The position numbers and the translations under genes were made by a program. Below are positions 42,583 through 54,123 of a DNA stretch of 64,000 nucleotides, piece after piece. The DNA lies in contig WNYE01000037.1 of assembly GCA_021396245.1 (NCBI GenBank), forward strand, positions 186,001-250,000, in the 5' to 3' direction. A model generated the notes under the pieces. That model was not told the origin of the DNA. It saw only the letters and a list, made by a program, of their open reading frames with translations, and did not search any database. Each line of letters opens with the position of its first letter. Within the stretch, counting starts at the first letter, position 1. This DNA comes from Sporothrix humicola (taxonomy: Eukaryota; Ascomycota; Sordariomycetes; Ophiostomatales; Ophiostomataceae).

Positions 42583-43752
42583 GCTCTCTCAAAATTTTGC
42601 GCTGAGGGGAGGAGGGGGAAGGGACGTGGGACTGGGATGAAAATACGGCCGGAATAGGAAATCGCGACACGACAGAAAACGAGGGGCATTCGACGAAAAA
42701 AAGATGCGCACTCTGAGACGAAAGGCGCGAACAGACGAACAGGGGCGTCTGTTCGTATTCTTTCCTTCCCGTAGTAATTCTTTCCAAATATTGTCGCCCG
42801 TAATTCTGTTTCACATTCTTCTTTTTCGTTGCTGGCCGTGTCGCTCATGCACTGGCGATCCAAAAGGGACGACCCGGATGCGGATACATTGACATGTCCC
42901 GCAAGGGCGCATTCAAGTCAATGATGCTGAAAATGGTTCTGTCTTGTCGACTGTAGAAATGGCTTTGTATCTTCCTCGTCGTCTTCATACTGTGCATCGT
43001 CACTTAATATACAGTCGCTCGCTCCTTCTGTTAATTATCGCGTTCGTGCATCGCACTTGCCTCTTCGTAAGACAGACGCGACGACGGCTAAAGAGGAAAG
43101 CGTGAGAAGAAGGAATCTCTCCTTTTTTGCCAGACTGTTCTAATTTAGAAAGAGCCATCGACGGCCGCTGCCGTTCTGGCTTTGATTCGCTAGTCGAATT
43201 AATCAATGTTTTAGTTTCATCAAGATTTTTCACTTTTGGGCAGGAAGCAGAGGCAGCCTCTCACATTTTGCCTTCAGTCGCCCTTGCTGCCCCTTGATAC
43301 TTCGCCTTGCGCCGTGCCTGCCCAACGCCAAACAAGTGACGCTTTCCACCCAACCGGCTTTTAGTCGCGCCTTCTGCCATTTTGCCTGGCTGAAAAGGCG
43401 TGAATAGCGTGAAAAGCGTCGCAAGGGGACAATTTTTTACTGCCGTTTTTATTTTATCATTTTTTTTTGCTCAGTATTCTCGAGAAAAAACCCACAATTT
43501 CCTTCTCCCGCGCTCCTGCCCCCCGTGTCGTACTGCAGTAATAATACGCTGTCTATTTTGAACAATCTTGCCTCCCTTTCATCTTCCCTCCTTTTCTTTT
43601 CTCTCACTTCTCCCACAACCTCAACGCGCCACTTCTCCGGACGTCATCCGCTTCAACACCGTCTCACGACACATTCTCCCCTACCCGACGATACCGAATC
43701 TCTCTTTCCTACGAAACCGCGCAACCGAAAACGAAAACAAAAACTGCCCATC

Positions 43753-44967
43753 ATGCCTAGCAAGTGGGGTACGTTCAACCGAGAAAAGAAATCTCTCTCT
43801 CTATGCTGTCGTTGCCCTCACCACATGGCACCACATACATCCACATGCGTCTCTCGCCTCGATCTCGCTTCTGTCTCTCGTTTTCGTCTAGAGACCACTC
43901 CAATACCATGTTGTGGACTATCACGAGATGAGGGGCAGACGTGAGGGCACGCGAGACTCGCGATCGTGATGCAGATGCGACGGTCTTTCACACGTTAACA
44001 CTCGTGAATACTATGCTAACGTTGCCTTTCCACAGACGACGAAGACGAGTCCTCCAGCTCTGGCTCCGAGGCCAGCGCCCCCGCCCCGCCCCCGACTCTG
44101 CTGCGCCGCGCCAACAAGTTTGAAGACGAGGAGGACAACGATAGCGACGTGCTCGACTCCTGGGACGCTGACGATTCCGAGGTCGAGCGCGAAAAGGCCA
44201 AGAAGGAGGAGGAGGCCAAGGCGAAGGCCAAGGCTGCCGCTGCCGCCGCGGCTGCCAACAAAAAGTCCAAGAACCAGCGGATTGCCGACCACGTGTCCAC
44301 CCGCGCAAAGGCCCAGGCCCAGGCCGATGCCGACGCGGCCCTGCGCGAGGGCGAGACCGAGGCCGAGCGCCGCGAGCGGATGCGCCGCAGCGAGCAGGAG
44401 GCGGACCTGCAGCACGCCGCCGACCTGTTTGGCGAGGCCAGCTTTGGCGATGCAGGCCTGTCGGCGGGCACAGGGTCGGGCGTGCGCAAGTCGGCGGCGG
44501 CCTTGAAGGCATCAGCCATTTCGGTCGACGCCTCTGACCCGTCCAAGACGGTCGACCTAGGCTCGCTGCCGCTCCTCAACCCCGTCACAAAACCCCAGTT
44601 TGACAAGCTGCAGCAGACGCTGGGCCCCATTATCAGCGCACACTCGCAAAAGGGCCCCTACGTCCTGTTCGCCACCGACTTTATCCGCGAGCTGTGCCGC
44701 GGCCTGCCCAGCGACCAGATCAAGAAGATCAACAGCTCGCTGACGGCGCTCGCCAACGACCGCCTGCGCGAGGAGAAGGCTGCCGACAAGGGCGGCAAGA
44801 AGACAAAGGCTGCCAAGACCAAGACGACGCTGGCCATATCGCGGCCCAGCACCATTGACACGGGCTCCTACGACGACGATGCCTACGGAGAGTGAGTGGT
44901 GTCCCCAATGTATGGTTTTTATTGTTATAAACAGCCTGCTAACAGAAACAGTGACGACTTTATGTAA
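43753..44967 (+). CDS. HCR1: Translation initiation factor eIF3 subunit j (Hcr1)
   Basis: Three exons (43753-43768, 44036-44891, 44952-44967) encode about 295 residues, with first and last coding exons of only 16 nt each. Intron 1 (267 nt) uses GTACGT, GCTAACG and CCACAG; intron 2 (60 nt) uses GTGAGT, GCTAACA and AACAG. The start reads MPSKWDDDEDESSS and the end YGDDDFM; an N-terminal W-acidic motif and a C-terminal DDFM are hallmarks of eIF3j. Between them are an acidic stretch, a long Lys/Glu/Ala helix with an Ala run (about 60-90), RIADHVSTRAKAQ, ERRERMRRSEQEADLQHAADLFG, and a folded region with LPLLNPVTKPQFDKL and VLFATDFIRELCRGLPSDQIKKINSSL. The protein binds the decoding site of the 40S subunit and helps initiation and ribosome recycling. 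Confidence 0.95.
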
Positions 44968-45989
44968 GAGGCGCGTCTCTTTTTCCTTTGTCTGGGTTTC
45001 TGTAGGAACAATGTACTGCCTTTTATTTAGGGCAACCAAGGATACCACGGTATCCTAGCCTCATGTCTTTCATCACCTTGTCCTTTTGTCTCAAGATTTC
45101 CATTTTCTACTCGTTTTTCTTTTTACATTTTCACACTTGTTTTTATATCGCTGGTTTATTTTAGTTTTTATACAGAGGGAAGAGAAGGGACGAAGGACGA
45201 TACACTGCTGCGGCAGCCACCAAAAAAGAAGGAAGAGGGAAGAAGAGGGTTAATTACGCATTTGCATGGCATACGGATAAAGACACGGGACAGAGAAATG
45301 GAAACGAGAGCAAACGAAGACCGACGAGTGAAGAGTGATGAAAGAGGAGCGTGAGATGTGAGAGAGCATGTGAGAGGAAGCTGGGCTTTATCCCCTACCA
45401 TGTCTATTGCGTTTGATTTTTGTTACCCTTTACTCACTTCATTTCGTATTCTTTGATATGCCCCTTTTCATTCTGCCCCTGAGATACAATCTAGACCGCA
45501 CACTGCACCCTTCCTACACTGCGTTGCCTTTGCATTTCTCTCTTGCCTTGAGCAGATTTCTGCTTAGCTACATTGTCTAGAATAAATACAGGACTTGTTT
45601 GTCATTATATCGTGAACGGAGTAAAGAGAAATGATGTCATGTATGTACGTACGTATATATAAACTTCCTATGTGTGTTTTTTGTCTTCCGTATCCCTTTC
45701 CTTGGCCGCCTGATTACCATCCTCCCATATATGCATTTCTGTAAAACACCAGGTGAAATCAAATAAATAGACAAAACCTAGATCCTCATTAGACCGCCCC
45801 TTTTTGATATAAACGCCGCAAATAAAATTCAAAAGCAGAATCCCCAGAGTCGCTTTCATCCCAAATCGCCATCTATGAAGAGAGAGGGAAACAATAAAGA
45901 AGACAAAAAAACCGTGCTCGCTCCGGGAATCAGATAAAAGAAAGAACGAAAAAAAGAGAAGTGGAGTGGTATCTTATAGGGACAACTCC
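44968..45989. other. Convergent gap (eIF3j / Mdm31)
   Basis: This AT-rich sequence holds two 3' ends, with a GTACGTACGTATATATA stretch near 45645-45661. A 63-codon minus frame starting at 45859 was considered and set aside. No gene is supported. Confidence 0.5.
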
Positions 45990-48898
45990 CTACATTAGGT
46001 CACCTGCAACGCCTGCCAGCAGTGCATGCACCACCATGCTGAGCGTCCAGAACCCGACCTTTTTCAGCCGCCGCACGCGCGACTGCTGGTCCTCGACATC
46101 GTGGGCAAACGCCGCGTACACCTCGGCGGACGTGTCGTCCAACAGGCCGCAGTCGTAGGTCGTCCAACTGCCGTCGAAATCGCTCAGATGCTTGACGACG
46201 CGGCAGCTAATGGGAATATAAGTGCGCTTAGCGTTGATATAAGCGACAATGGGCCGGATGAGGGCGGCATTGACGTAGGACTGGGCGCGGGTCTGGCCCA
46301 GGGCGTTGGTGGTGGGGAAGAAGGGCACGGCGGCGCGGACGTCGTTGAGGTGCAGTCTTAAGTCCATGACGACGTACTGCGGAAGCGGGTCGTTGGGGAA
46401 CGTGGGGGGCTTGATGATGGTGGGCGTGGATGTGGTTGTAGAGGCAGGGGATGTGGCCGGCTGGGCAGTTACTGGCGGCGTGGCTGCCGCCTTGAGCGCC
46501 TCCTGTTGGTCCCAGGCCAGATGACCGGCATGGCCGCCGCGCTTGCTGTTGCTGCCAAACGATGTGTCGACTTCGACCTCGGGCGCTTCTTCCTCGTTCT
46601 GGCCATCCTTGCCTCGGCGGCTGCCATAGTTGCCGTCCAGAATGCGGATGTAGCGGTTGCTCGTCACGGCCTCTTCCATCTTGTCGTAAAAGTCAATCAT
46701 GGCCTTGGCCAGGCCCTCGTCCGCTTCGGCGGGGAGCATCACGTCAGCCACAATGTCGACGTTTCCCTCGTAGATCCAGCCAAACGGACCCGGGTCACCC
46801 CGGTTCAGGTGGTCAATCTTGAGGCCATCGATCCGCAGGCGGGTAAACTTCTTCCAGGCCAGCGCGGCCTCGGGTGACATGGGCTCGATGACAGGGTTGT
46901 TGATGTTGTGGTGGCTGTTGTCGACGACGCCCGGCAAGAGGTTGGCGTTTTGGACCTGGCGGGGGTGCATTGTGAAGAGGGAACCGTCATAGGCACCCGA
47001 GACGTGGTTTGCGCACAAGAAATCGTAAAACAGCCACTGTTTGCGCAGCTGTGGCAGTTCACAGGTGAAGATGGAGGCGGAAAAGGGGCGGAAGCCGTCG
47101 GGCTGGTGCACGGTGACCATGAGATCTTCGAGCTTGAAGCGCTCAATCTCAAAGTCGCCGGGCTGGTGCTCATGGCGGAACGAGAAGGGGTCCAAGGGAC
47201 CGTCAGACCATTTCACATGTGTACGGTCAATAACACCGCGCACGCCACGGACTTCGACGTCCTTGAGCATGCCCTTGCCGTTCCACCACTTGTAGAAGGA
47301 GAGAGTGACGTCGACACTGTTGATAGTAACGTCAAACTGTGTGTAGTTGCCGTCGTCAACATACTCTTCACCGTCTTCGACCTCGGGTTCTTCTGCGACA
47401 CCACTGATCGGGTCGTGCGTATGGCGGGCAGCAGCAATAGCAGCCGCGCTGGATGACGAGCCCTTTGTAACGGAAGACTTGCTCTGGCCGGGGCGGCGCG
47501 AGACAAACACATTGCGGAAAGTAATGACGCCGTTCTTCCACTTGGGAACGATGGCAGACTCAAAGACGACGGTCACGCCGGCCGACTGTGTGAGGTAGTC
47601 ACCAACCCATTTTGCCAGTTTTTCTAGACGTGTTAGTATGTGCGTACATCTGGGGGATATATTGAATATTGCGTCACGAGAAAGTACTTACCCTGTGCAA
47701 AAACAGTGTTGATGGTCAGGATGACCAGGGACATGAACGTGGTCGTGCCGACCAGGATCCAAACCAAATGGCCCAGCATGAACCACGACAGAAAAGCACC
47801 CCACTCGTCGGCGTTCCAGGGCCGCATGCTGCGGATGGTGAGCCACTTGAAGCGGACCTTGAGCCGCTGAGTGAAGCCGTTGGCCGCCGCCAGAAGTTCT
47901 TCCTTCGTTGGACGATGCGGGATCTTGGGCAGATGGGACTGCAGGTATTTGGAAACGGAGCTGGCAATCGTCTCGGCATCCTCGCCTTCGGGAGGGTGAG
48001 GCTGTGGTGGCGGTTGCTGGTGGTCCTGTTGCTGGGACTGTTTTTGCTGCTGCTGCTGCTGATGTTGTCCTGCAGCGCCCTTGTTTTCGTCTGATGCTGG
48101 TGATTTTCGTGTAGACTCTGCCTTGTCTCCGTTACTAGGTGTCTGTGACTGGCGTGAGGGGGGTGTATTGTTGCTGTTGCCACTATTTGTGCTATTATAC
48201 CGTCTTCCCTCAGAGCTCCATGCTGAAAGCACTTGCTCCTTGCCCTGCCCCGTGCTTCCCAGTCTTGACAAAAGAAGCATCCCGTGTTGTCTCCTTTGTG
48301 GTGGTTGTTGTGACGGTTTGCTGTGCAGCTGGTGGTGCTGTCGTTGTTGATGCTGCCATGCCTGCCGGGCGATGCGGCTTATGCTCGATTTCTGTGCCGC
48401 CGTCTGTCCCGATAGTGCCGTGTCGGCCGCAGCTGTGCATGTTGCAACAACAGTGGAGGGTGGTGTCGAGGGCGAGCTCAGGCCCAGCAATAATAGGCCG
48501 CCGGATGTGCAACTTCGGCGGACGTGGTTTGGCGAGATTTTGGAGTTGATGTGGTTGGCGGGGGGCAGGCCGAAGCTCAGGTTGACGTTAAAGCGTGGAA
48601 GGCGGCCGGAGAAGGTGAGTTGCCGTCCTGACAAGAAGGAGAGTGTCCGCCTCGCAGCTTTGCTTCCGCCGCGGCCGCCTGCAGCTTCGGCGATCGTCGC
48701 TGAGGCCACGGCATGGGCGGAAAACACCGAGTGGGCAATGCTCTGGCCCGTCAAGGCTCGCTGGCCATGCTGTTGCGTATACCTCCGGCCGAAGGAAGGC
48801 GCTTTTGCTTGTGTGCCGGCCCACGAATCAACCGAGTCCCGGACTGACGCCCAGAAACGGCGACCCAGTTGATGGGTCGATGCAGAGCTAGAAGGCAT
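45990..48898 (-). CDS. MDM31: Mitochondrial inner-membrane protein Mdm31
   Basis: Two exons (48898-47692 and 47623-45990) encode about 946 residues. The 68-nt intron has a GTAAGT donor, a TACTAAC branch site and a TCTAG acceptor, and it joins as FAQEKLAKWVGDYL. The first 300 residues are Ser/Arg/Ala-rich (presequence-like), then Gln/Ser/Pro-rich. A conserved block follows: LKVRFKWLTIRSMRPWNADEWGAFLSW, a membrane segment around MLGHLVWILVGTTTFMSLVILTINTVF, and VTVVFESAIVPKWKNGVITFRNVFVSRRPG. Later come YKWWNGKGMLKDVEVRGVRGV, YDGSLFTMHPRQV, FTRLRIDGLKIDHLNRGDPGPFGW and VMDLRLHLNDVRAAVPFF. A second hydrophobic segment ends the protein. Mdm31 and its paralogue Mdm32 are needed for mitochondrial shape, mtDNA inheritance and phospholipid homeostasis in yeast. 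The very long Gln-rich N-terminus is a lineage feature. Confidence 0.93.
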
Positions 48899-49890
48899 TT
48901 TGCATTTTGGGGTGGTGTAGTGGGAAGGCGGAGTAGGAGGGAGGGAGGTCGGCAGGGAAAGGAAGAGCTTGAAAACTCTGCTCGTCGTTGAAGGGAGGTT
49001 GTTGAAGTCGTAAAGTCGAAAGAGAGAGAGGTCGAATACCGGGTATTGAATATTGGGCGGCTCGAAATGGAAAAGAAAAGTGCAGGCTAGCTACAGTGCA
49101 TAATAGTGGACGTCGTTGGCGCTGGCAGTGAAACCCGGCTAACAAGATTGAAGACTTTTTGTCTTTGTCGTTGGTTCGTGGCGGCTTATGTTGCCAGTCG
49201 TCCGATCGTCAAAAGAAGGTATTTACGATCTTTTGAATCTTTTGAATTGGCGGTGGAGGAGGGGAAAGAAAGGAATTATGACGAGAGTGGTTGTCTCAAA
49301 AATCAAGCGACAATATTGGCTGGATTGTTCCCATTCGTTCTTTCCTTGTCTATATTTCTTATGCGTCTCTGCGTTGTATATTCACCCCTCGCTCCTGCTG
49401 GTGTGAAGTCTACTAGTACACACCTTTTTCTACGAATGACGCGCTCTCTTTTTCGGTGCCTTCCTTGTAAATCTTAGGCACTGAGCGCCCAAAGACAGGC
49501 GAGACAGGGAACAAGCTGACCAGGAAGGCGGGGGGCGAGAAAGTAATACCAGCCAAAGATAAAAGTGGAGGCTGGGGGGGACAAAGACTAGAAAGACTTT
49601 TTGCTAGCAGGAAGGTACACTTGGCGGTGAAGCCGATAAGCCCTGATAAGGAAAGTGCAGCCAGTATTCTTTCCCCACCAAGGCAGAAAAACAGAAAAAA
49701 AAGTTTAATGGGCAAGTGGGAGGGCCCTGCGAATGAGAGCGAAAGGGTAAGCGAAAATTTGGTGCATCCAATATCGACGACATTCAACACCGCCCGACGA
49801 CCAACGGCAGAACTCGACGAAGATAACGACGACTATACCATCCATATACTATTACACCACTGCCGATACATACTATTAGACGAAGACAAT
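48899..49890. other. Divergent promoter region (Mdm31 / Pno1)
   Basis: This is a 1-kb divergent gap. It contains upstream sequence for Mdm31, which is CT-rich on the minus strand near 48900-49050, and for Pno1, which is ATG-poor and CACGAC/CGACGA-rich near 49780-49880. No gene is seen. Confidence 0.5.
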
Positions 49891-50891
49891 ATGCCTGCAC
49901 CGACTGCCGCCAAGAAGGTGGATGCGCCTGTCGCAGAGGCCAAGCCGAGTATGCAGACGATATAAAACGATGGAAAGAAGTGATAGAAGACGAAGAAAAA
50001 GACTAACAAACCAGTCACCCAAGATGAAGTCGAGACGTTGCTGGATGCGGCCGCCGCGGCCGAGACGCTGACCCTGACCGAGATCCCCGCCGAAAAGTCC
50101 ACACCCATCATCCTGGGCGCCAACGACCCAGGCAGCGACGACTTTGCGGCCGGCCTCGACATGGACATTGACGAGGAGTCGCGGCCCAAGTTTGCCGCGG
50201 CCAAGGACTCGGAGACGGCCGTCCGCCGCGAAGTCCGCAAGATTCCCATTCCCCCACACCGCATGTCGCCGCTGAAGGCCAGCTGGAATAAGATGTGAGC
50301 CCCTCCGCAGAAGGCAGATCAACCCACCTCACGGGCGACAAATACTAACTGCGTACTTAGTTACACACCCCTCGTCGAGAACCTCAAACTCCAGGTCCGC
50401 ATGAACATCAAGACCAAGGCCGTCGAGCTGCGGACGTCGCGCAGCACGACCGAGTCGGGCGCGATCCAAAAGGGCGAGGATTTCGTGCGGGCGTATGCCA
50501 TGGGCTTCGATGTCGAGGACGCCGTGGCCATTCTGCGTTTGGACGGCATCTACATCCAGTCGTTTGAGATCAAGGACGTCAAGACGCTCGAGGGCGACCA
50601 CTTGGCGCGCGCCGTCGGCCGCATTGTGGGCAAGGACGGACGGACAAAGTATGCGATCGAAAACACGACCAAGACACGGATTGTGGTGGCGGGCGGCAGC
50701 AAGATCCACATTCTGGGCGGCTTCAAGGAGATTGGCATGGCGCGGGAGAGCGTTGTGAGCTTAATGTATGTCTTCCCCCCCATCGTTCATTTTTGTTTCG
50801 TTCCCACTAAAAACTCAGTCTCGGCAAGCCACCAGGCAAGGTGTACGGCAACCTGCGGTCGATCAGCGCACGTCTCAAGGAGCGGTTCTAG
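49891..50891 (+). CDS. PNO1: Pno1/Dim2, KH-domain ribosome assembly factor
   Basis: Four exons (49891-49948, 50015-50294, 50361-50765, 50819-50891) encode 271 residues, the usual length for the family. All three introns are short with GTATGC, GTGAGC and GTATGT donors and join to MPAPTAAKK.., ..SWNKIYTPLVENLKLQVRMN.., and ..SVVSLILGKPPGKVYGNLR. The acidic N-terminal third is followed by a degenerate KH domain (VRMNIKTKAVELRTS, GAIQKGEDFVRAYAMGFDVEDAVAIL) and a canonical one (DHLARAVGRIVGKDGRTKYAIENTTKTRIVV, GGSKIHILGGF). The GKPPGKVYGNLR terminus is diagnostic. Pno1 binds the 3' end of 18S rRNA precursors, recruits the dimethylase Dim1 and guards Nob1 cleavage during 40S maturation. Confidence 0.97.
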
Positions 50892-51238
50892 ACGTGTGTT
50901 GGCTGGTAATGTTTGCTTTAGTTGTTGGTTATTTGCTGTTTACGTACTCTTCTTGAAGACTTGGGAGCTCGCATTAGAAAGGGCCGGCGTTTTTTGTGTT
51001 TGTTTATTTCCTTCATGTTCATGTCATTCTTACGTTAATTTCGTACTTGGCTACAAAAAGTTATTATTTGACGACTTTATACGAATTAAAATTATTCATA
51101 AATCATTTCTGTACTTGTTGAATGGTCCGAGCAAGGTATAAAATTTATTGTCTGGTATCAAGGGATATCATTGTAAAGGTCATCGCTATCCATCACTATA
51201 TTCATAAGACTACTCCAACTTTTCCTCCGTTTCAATCA
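50892..51238. other. Convergent gap (Pno1 / Rad60-like)
   Basis: This is short AT-rich 3' flank for two converging genes. Nothing else is seen. Confidence 0.5.
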
Positions 51239-53125
51239 CTACCGGATGTGCACCTCCACACTGTCCATATCTTCCATCTCGGCTTCGCCGACGGTCATGC
51301 TGCCCTCCAGCTCGTCTCCATCCCACGAGATGATGACTGTCTGCTCCGGAGGAATGCCGCGCTGCAGCCGGAAGGCTGTGGCCAGAGTCTCGACAGTGGT
51401 GTCGCTGTGGGCGGTGATCCTGAGCTTCTCGTAGTCGCGCGAGTTGAGCACGAGGCGGATCTTGCTGCTGCCGGCCTCGGGTGCGGCGCTCGCCCGTGCG
51501 CTATCGTGACCTTCTTGCTTGACATCGCCTCCTCCGTCCTCTTCGTCGTCATCGCTGATCTCTTCGACAAGCTCGCCCAGGTTGCGGCGCCGCCGCCGGT
51601 CTTCGGCCTCGAGGTATTCGTTGTACAGGGCTTCGGTCCAGATCTCGAGGTGCAGGCCGCCCGACTGGAAGCCCGAGCCCGAGGCCGAGGCAGTATGGTC
51701 GCGGAAGCGGCCCTTGGCGTCAGGGCGGATGCCCAAGGACGTGCCCGTGGTGAAGTTGTAGATCTTGCTGCCCTTCCACGTCAAGAGGACGGAAGCCGAC
51801 TCGTCTTCGCTCAAGCTGACGCCGTGCTTAGCGGCGTGGTTGAGGTAGGCGTTGCGGACGTATTTCATTTCCTGGTCCATGCGCATCATGGCGATGAGGG
51901 GCGGGACGGGGCTCGGGAGGTGAGACGTAATGAAGACGCGGTACTGGTTTTCCGTGTGTGCGGGCTGCGAAGAGGGGATGATGGTTGTGCCCGAAGGCGT
52001 TGCTGATCTGGCGTCCGGCTCTGTCACTGTAGCGTCGCCGGCTGCCTCGCCAGACTGCGTCAGGTTGGAGCCTGATCTTGTGATGACCGAGGCAGTTGTT
52101 GCTTGGGATTCTGACGTCGGGTTCGTCGTCGCAGGTGTTGTCGCCGTCGCGTTCGAAGAGAAGATGCCGCCTGGACCAACAGCCTCTCCTGAGCTCTTGC
52201 CAAAGACAGACTCCAGCTCGGCCTCCTTTTTCGCTTTGGCGGCCGCTATCCGGGCCCGCTCGATATACTCTGCAAACTCGGGGTCGGTCACCTCAGCGAC
52301 TGTGTCGGTTTTCTTCTCCACGGCCTTGACTAGACTTCTCTTTGGCTGCCAAGACGACTTGATATCATCATCCAAATCCGAGTCCGAGTCGTCGGTCGAG
52401 TCGATAACCACGACCGGGTCGTTCTTGGCCGAACTTCTAGTTGACCGTTGTGACTGGCGTGCGGGTGATCCAAGAGGACTGCCATTGCTCTTCGCATCTG
52501 CGTACACGACTCTAGAGTTAACCGAGTGTGTCGTCGCATTGCCCTTGCCCTTGTCGAGCCGCGGGCGTGATATAGGAGAAGGGCTCGCCGAGGGCGACAG
52601 CGGGGATGCACGCCCTTTTCCTTTCCCGTTTCCGTTGCGTATTGGCGATCCCAGCGGCGACGGCGACTCGGACTGTGTCGGTGATCGGCTGTACCCTCTT
52701 GACCTGCTGTCCCGTTCTTCGTGCGACACTTTGCGCCGTTTCGGTTCGTGGTCGTGGTCATCGTGGTCGTCACCAAAGCGTTCAGCTTCAGGGCTTGCAG
52801 ACCGTATACTTGGCTTCGTATCCCTCTCCTTCTCCTTCCCTTTGTTCTTCCTGGCGGCCGCGGCCTCTCTTTCTTCTTTGGCCTTGCGCTGCTCCTCCAG
52901 CACTTTGGGAAAGAAGAACTTGGCGCGGCGGAAGGCGTTGACGCCCGAGTCGTCTTCGGCGGTTTCGGCAGCTTTCGCCTTGGCCGACAGTTCGAGCTCG
53001 AGGTCGAGGTCGGCGTCGATGCTCGCGAGCAGGGCGGACAGTTTGCTGTTCCGATCGGCGGCGGCAGTGGTTCCAGAAGAAGCACCGCCAACGCGGGGCG
53101 GCTTCGACGGCCGCTCCGCTTCCAT
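51239..53125 (-). CDS. Rad60/Esc2-type protein with tandem SUMO-like domains
   Basis: A single exon encodes 628 residues from the ATG at 53125; the frame extends slightly upstream without an ATG. The N-terminal 250 residues are disordered, with a Lys/Arg/Glu helix (FRRAKFFFPKVLEEQRKAKEE), clusters of Ser-Pro sites, and a possible SUMO-interacting motif PVVVIDSTDDSDSD. A first SUMO-like domain spans about 385-470 (YRVFITSHLPSPVPPLIAMMR .. VLLTWKGSKIYN). A second is at the C-terminus, about 555-628 (KIRLVLNSRDYEKLRITAH .. ISWDGDELEG .. DMDSVEVHIR). No di-glycine end is present, so it mimics SUMO rather than being conjugated. This layout is that of fission-yeast Rad60, budding-yeast Esc2 and animal NIP45, which contact the SUMO E2 Ubc9 and support genome stability during replication. 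Confidence 0.88.
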   Translation of the reverse strand: MEAERPSKPPRVGGASSGTTAAADRNSKLSALLASIDADLDLELELSAKAKAAETAEDDSGVNAFRRAKFFFPKVLEEQRKAKEEREAAAARKNKGKEKERDTKPSIRSASPEAERFGDDHDDHDHEPKRRKVSHEERDSRSRGYSRSPTQSESPSPLGSPIRNGNGKGKGRASPLSPSASPSPISRPRLDKGKGNATTHSVNSRVVYADAKSNGSPLGSPARQSQRSTRSSAKNDPVVVIDSTDDSDSDLDDDIKSSWQPKRSLVKAVEKKTDTVAEVTDPEFAEYIERARIAAAKAKKEAELESVFGKSSGEAVGPGGIFSSNATATTPATTNPTSESQATTASVITRSGSNLTQSGEAAGDATVTEPDARSATPSGTTIIPSSQPAHTENQYRVFITSHLPSPVPPLIAMMRMDQEMKYVRNAYLNHAAKHGVSLSEDESASVLLTWKGSKIYNFTTGTSLGIRPDAKGRFRDHTASASGSGFQSGGLHLEIWTEALYNEYLEAEDRRRRRNLGELVEEISDDDEEDGGGDVKQEGHDSARASAAPEAGSSKIRLVLNSRDYEKLRITAHSDTTVETLATAFRLQRGIPPEQTVIISWDGDELEGSMTVGEAEMEDMDSVEVHIR

Positions 53126-54123
53126 GGTCACGGGTGCGAGGCACTATTCGTGGGAAAGTCGAGGATACGTGGACTCTGTGCTGTATAGGTTGTCGTGAGC
53201 TAACGCGGTCGGACGTGCCGTGGACGTGGGGAAGTTGAGGTCAAGGTCAGAAAAGTAAAAAAAGTCAAAATACTGGACGACACTGGACAGGGTCTAGCCT
53301 CGTGAATTGCACGCGTGCGCTGAACTTTACTGGCCCGAAAGCGTGTCAGCGTGTGCATAGCGTGTAAATGGGACCAAAGTCTGGGCAGGCAGTGGACACA
53401 CGGTTCTAGGCAGCTAGCGTATGTAAGCAGTCTTCGGAGATGGTACTGTAAGCTGACAGATTACATAACGCCCATAAAAGTGGAGAGAGCGACCCCAAGA
53501 GCGCGGAGAAGATGGAGAAAACGGGGCAAGAACCGACAGGCGGGCGGCTTGAGCCCAAATTTCTGAGTCGTATGGCTCTGTAGCGCGGCTGTCATTTTGT
53601 TGATTAGAAGGTCGCTGGGGAGCGTCCATTGGAGAAGAACACGCTGTGCCGAGGCAAGCCCACCAGCGACTAGGGAAGCTTCCTAAACGGTAAAACAGCG
53701 AAAGGCGAAAGTGACAGGAGAAAGGGTGAGACAACACAAGCGATTGCGAACGAATGTCGTACTTTTTGGACATTTACAATTGACCGACAAGGTAGAAAAA
53801 GACATCTTTCCTCACCTCTTTTTTTTTTACTTTTTAATCCTCTTGCATTTTACCTCGCGCATTTTCGGTTGTTCGCACTCGGTCTCTCGTCTCGTTCGGT
53901 CCGCCAGATTGCTCCTTCCCCCAATTCCCCTTTGCCCTTTCCCCAGATTCTCGCTCTGATTGCCCCGACGGATCCGCCGAGCTGCAAGCTTGTGATACTC
54001 CAAAAAGCTGAAAAGCGACGAATCCCCGTATACCGATTGACGACCGTTTGATTTCTACGACGGCGAACACATCTCGTTACGACTTCTCTTCGACATCCTC
54101 CTACCCTTTATACTCTACACACA
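53126..54123. other. Divergent intergenic region (Rad60-like / dienoyl-CoA reductase)
   Basis: This is upstream sequence for both genes. The 3' 300 bases are CT-rich on the plus strand and nearly free of ATG, as expected for the reductase leader. No gene is seen. Confidence 0.5.

Larger units (their letters stand above)
39772..43752. other. Divergent 4-kb intergenic region (AOX / eIF3j)
   Basis: No supported gene was found. The minus-proximal part is upstream sequence of the oxidase; the last 540 bases are an ATG-free pyrimidine-rich leader of the eIF3j gene. Within it are tandem decamers at 41201-41220 and 41291-41310, a GAAATGAG triple at 41476-41499, GAACAAAAAAA repeats near 42237-42260, and a (GTGC)6 microsatellite at 42559-42582. 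Open frames are short and random-looking. Confidence 0.5.

Noticed and set aside
45668..45859. Small 63-codon minus frame with a hydrophobic start (MKATLGILLLNF)
   Set aside because: AT-rich with no coding bias, located in the 3' flank of two convergent genes. A small secreted protein cannot be excluded, but there is no positive support.
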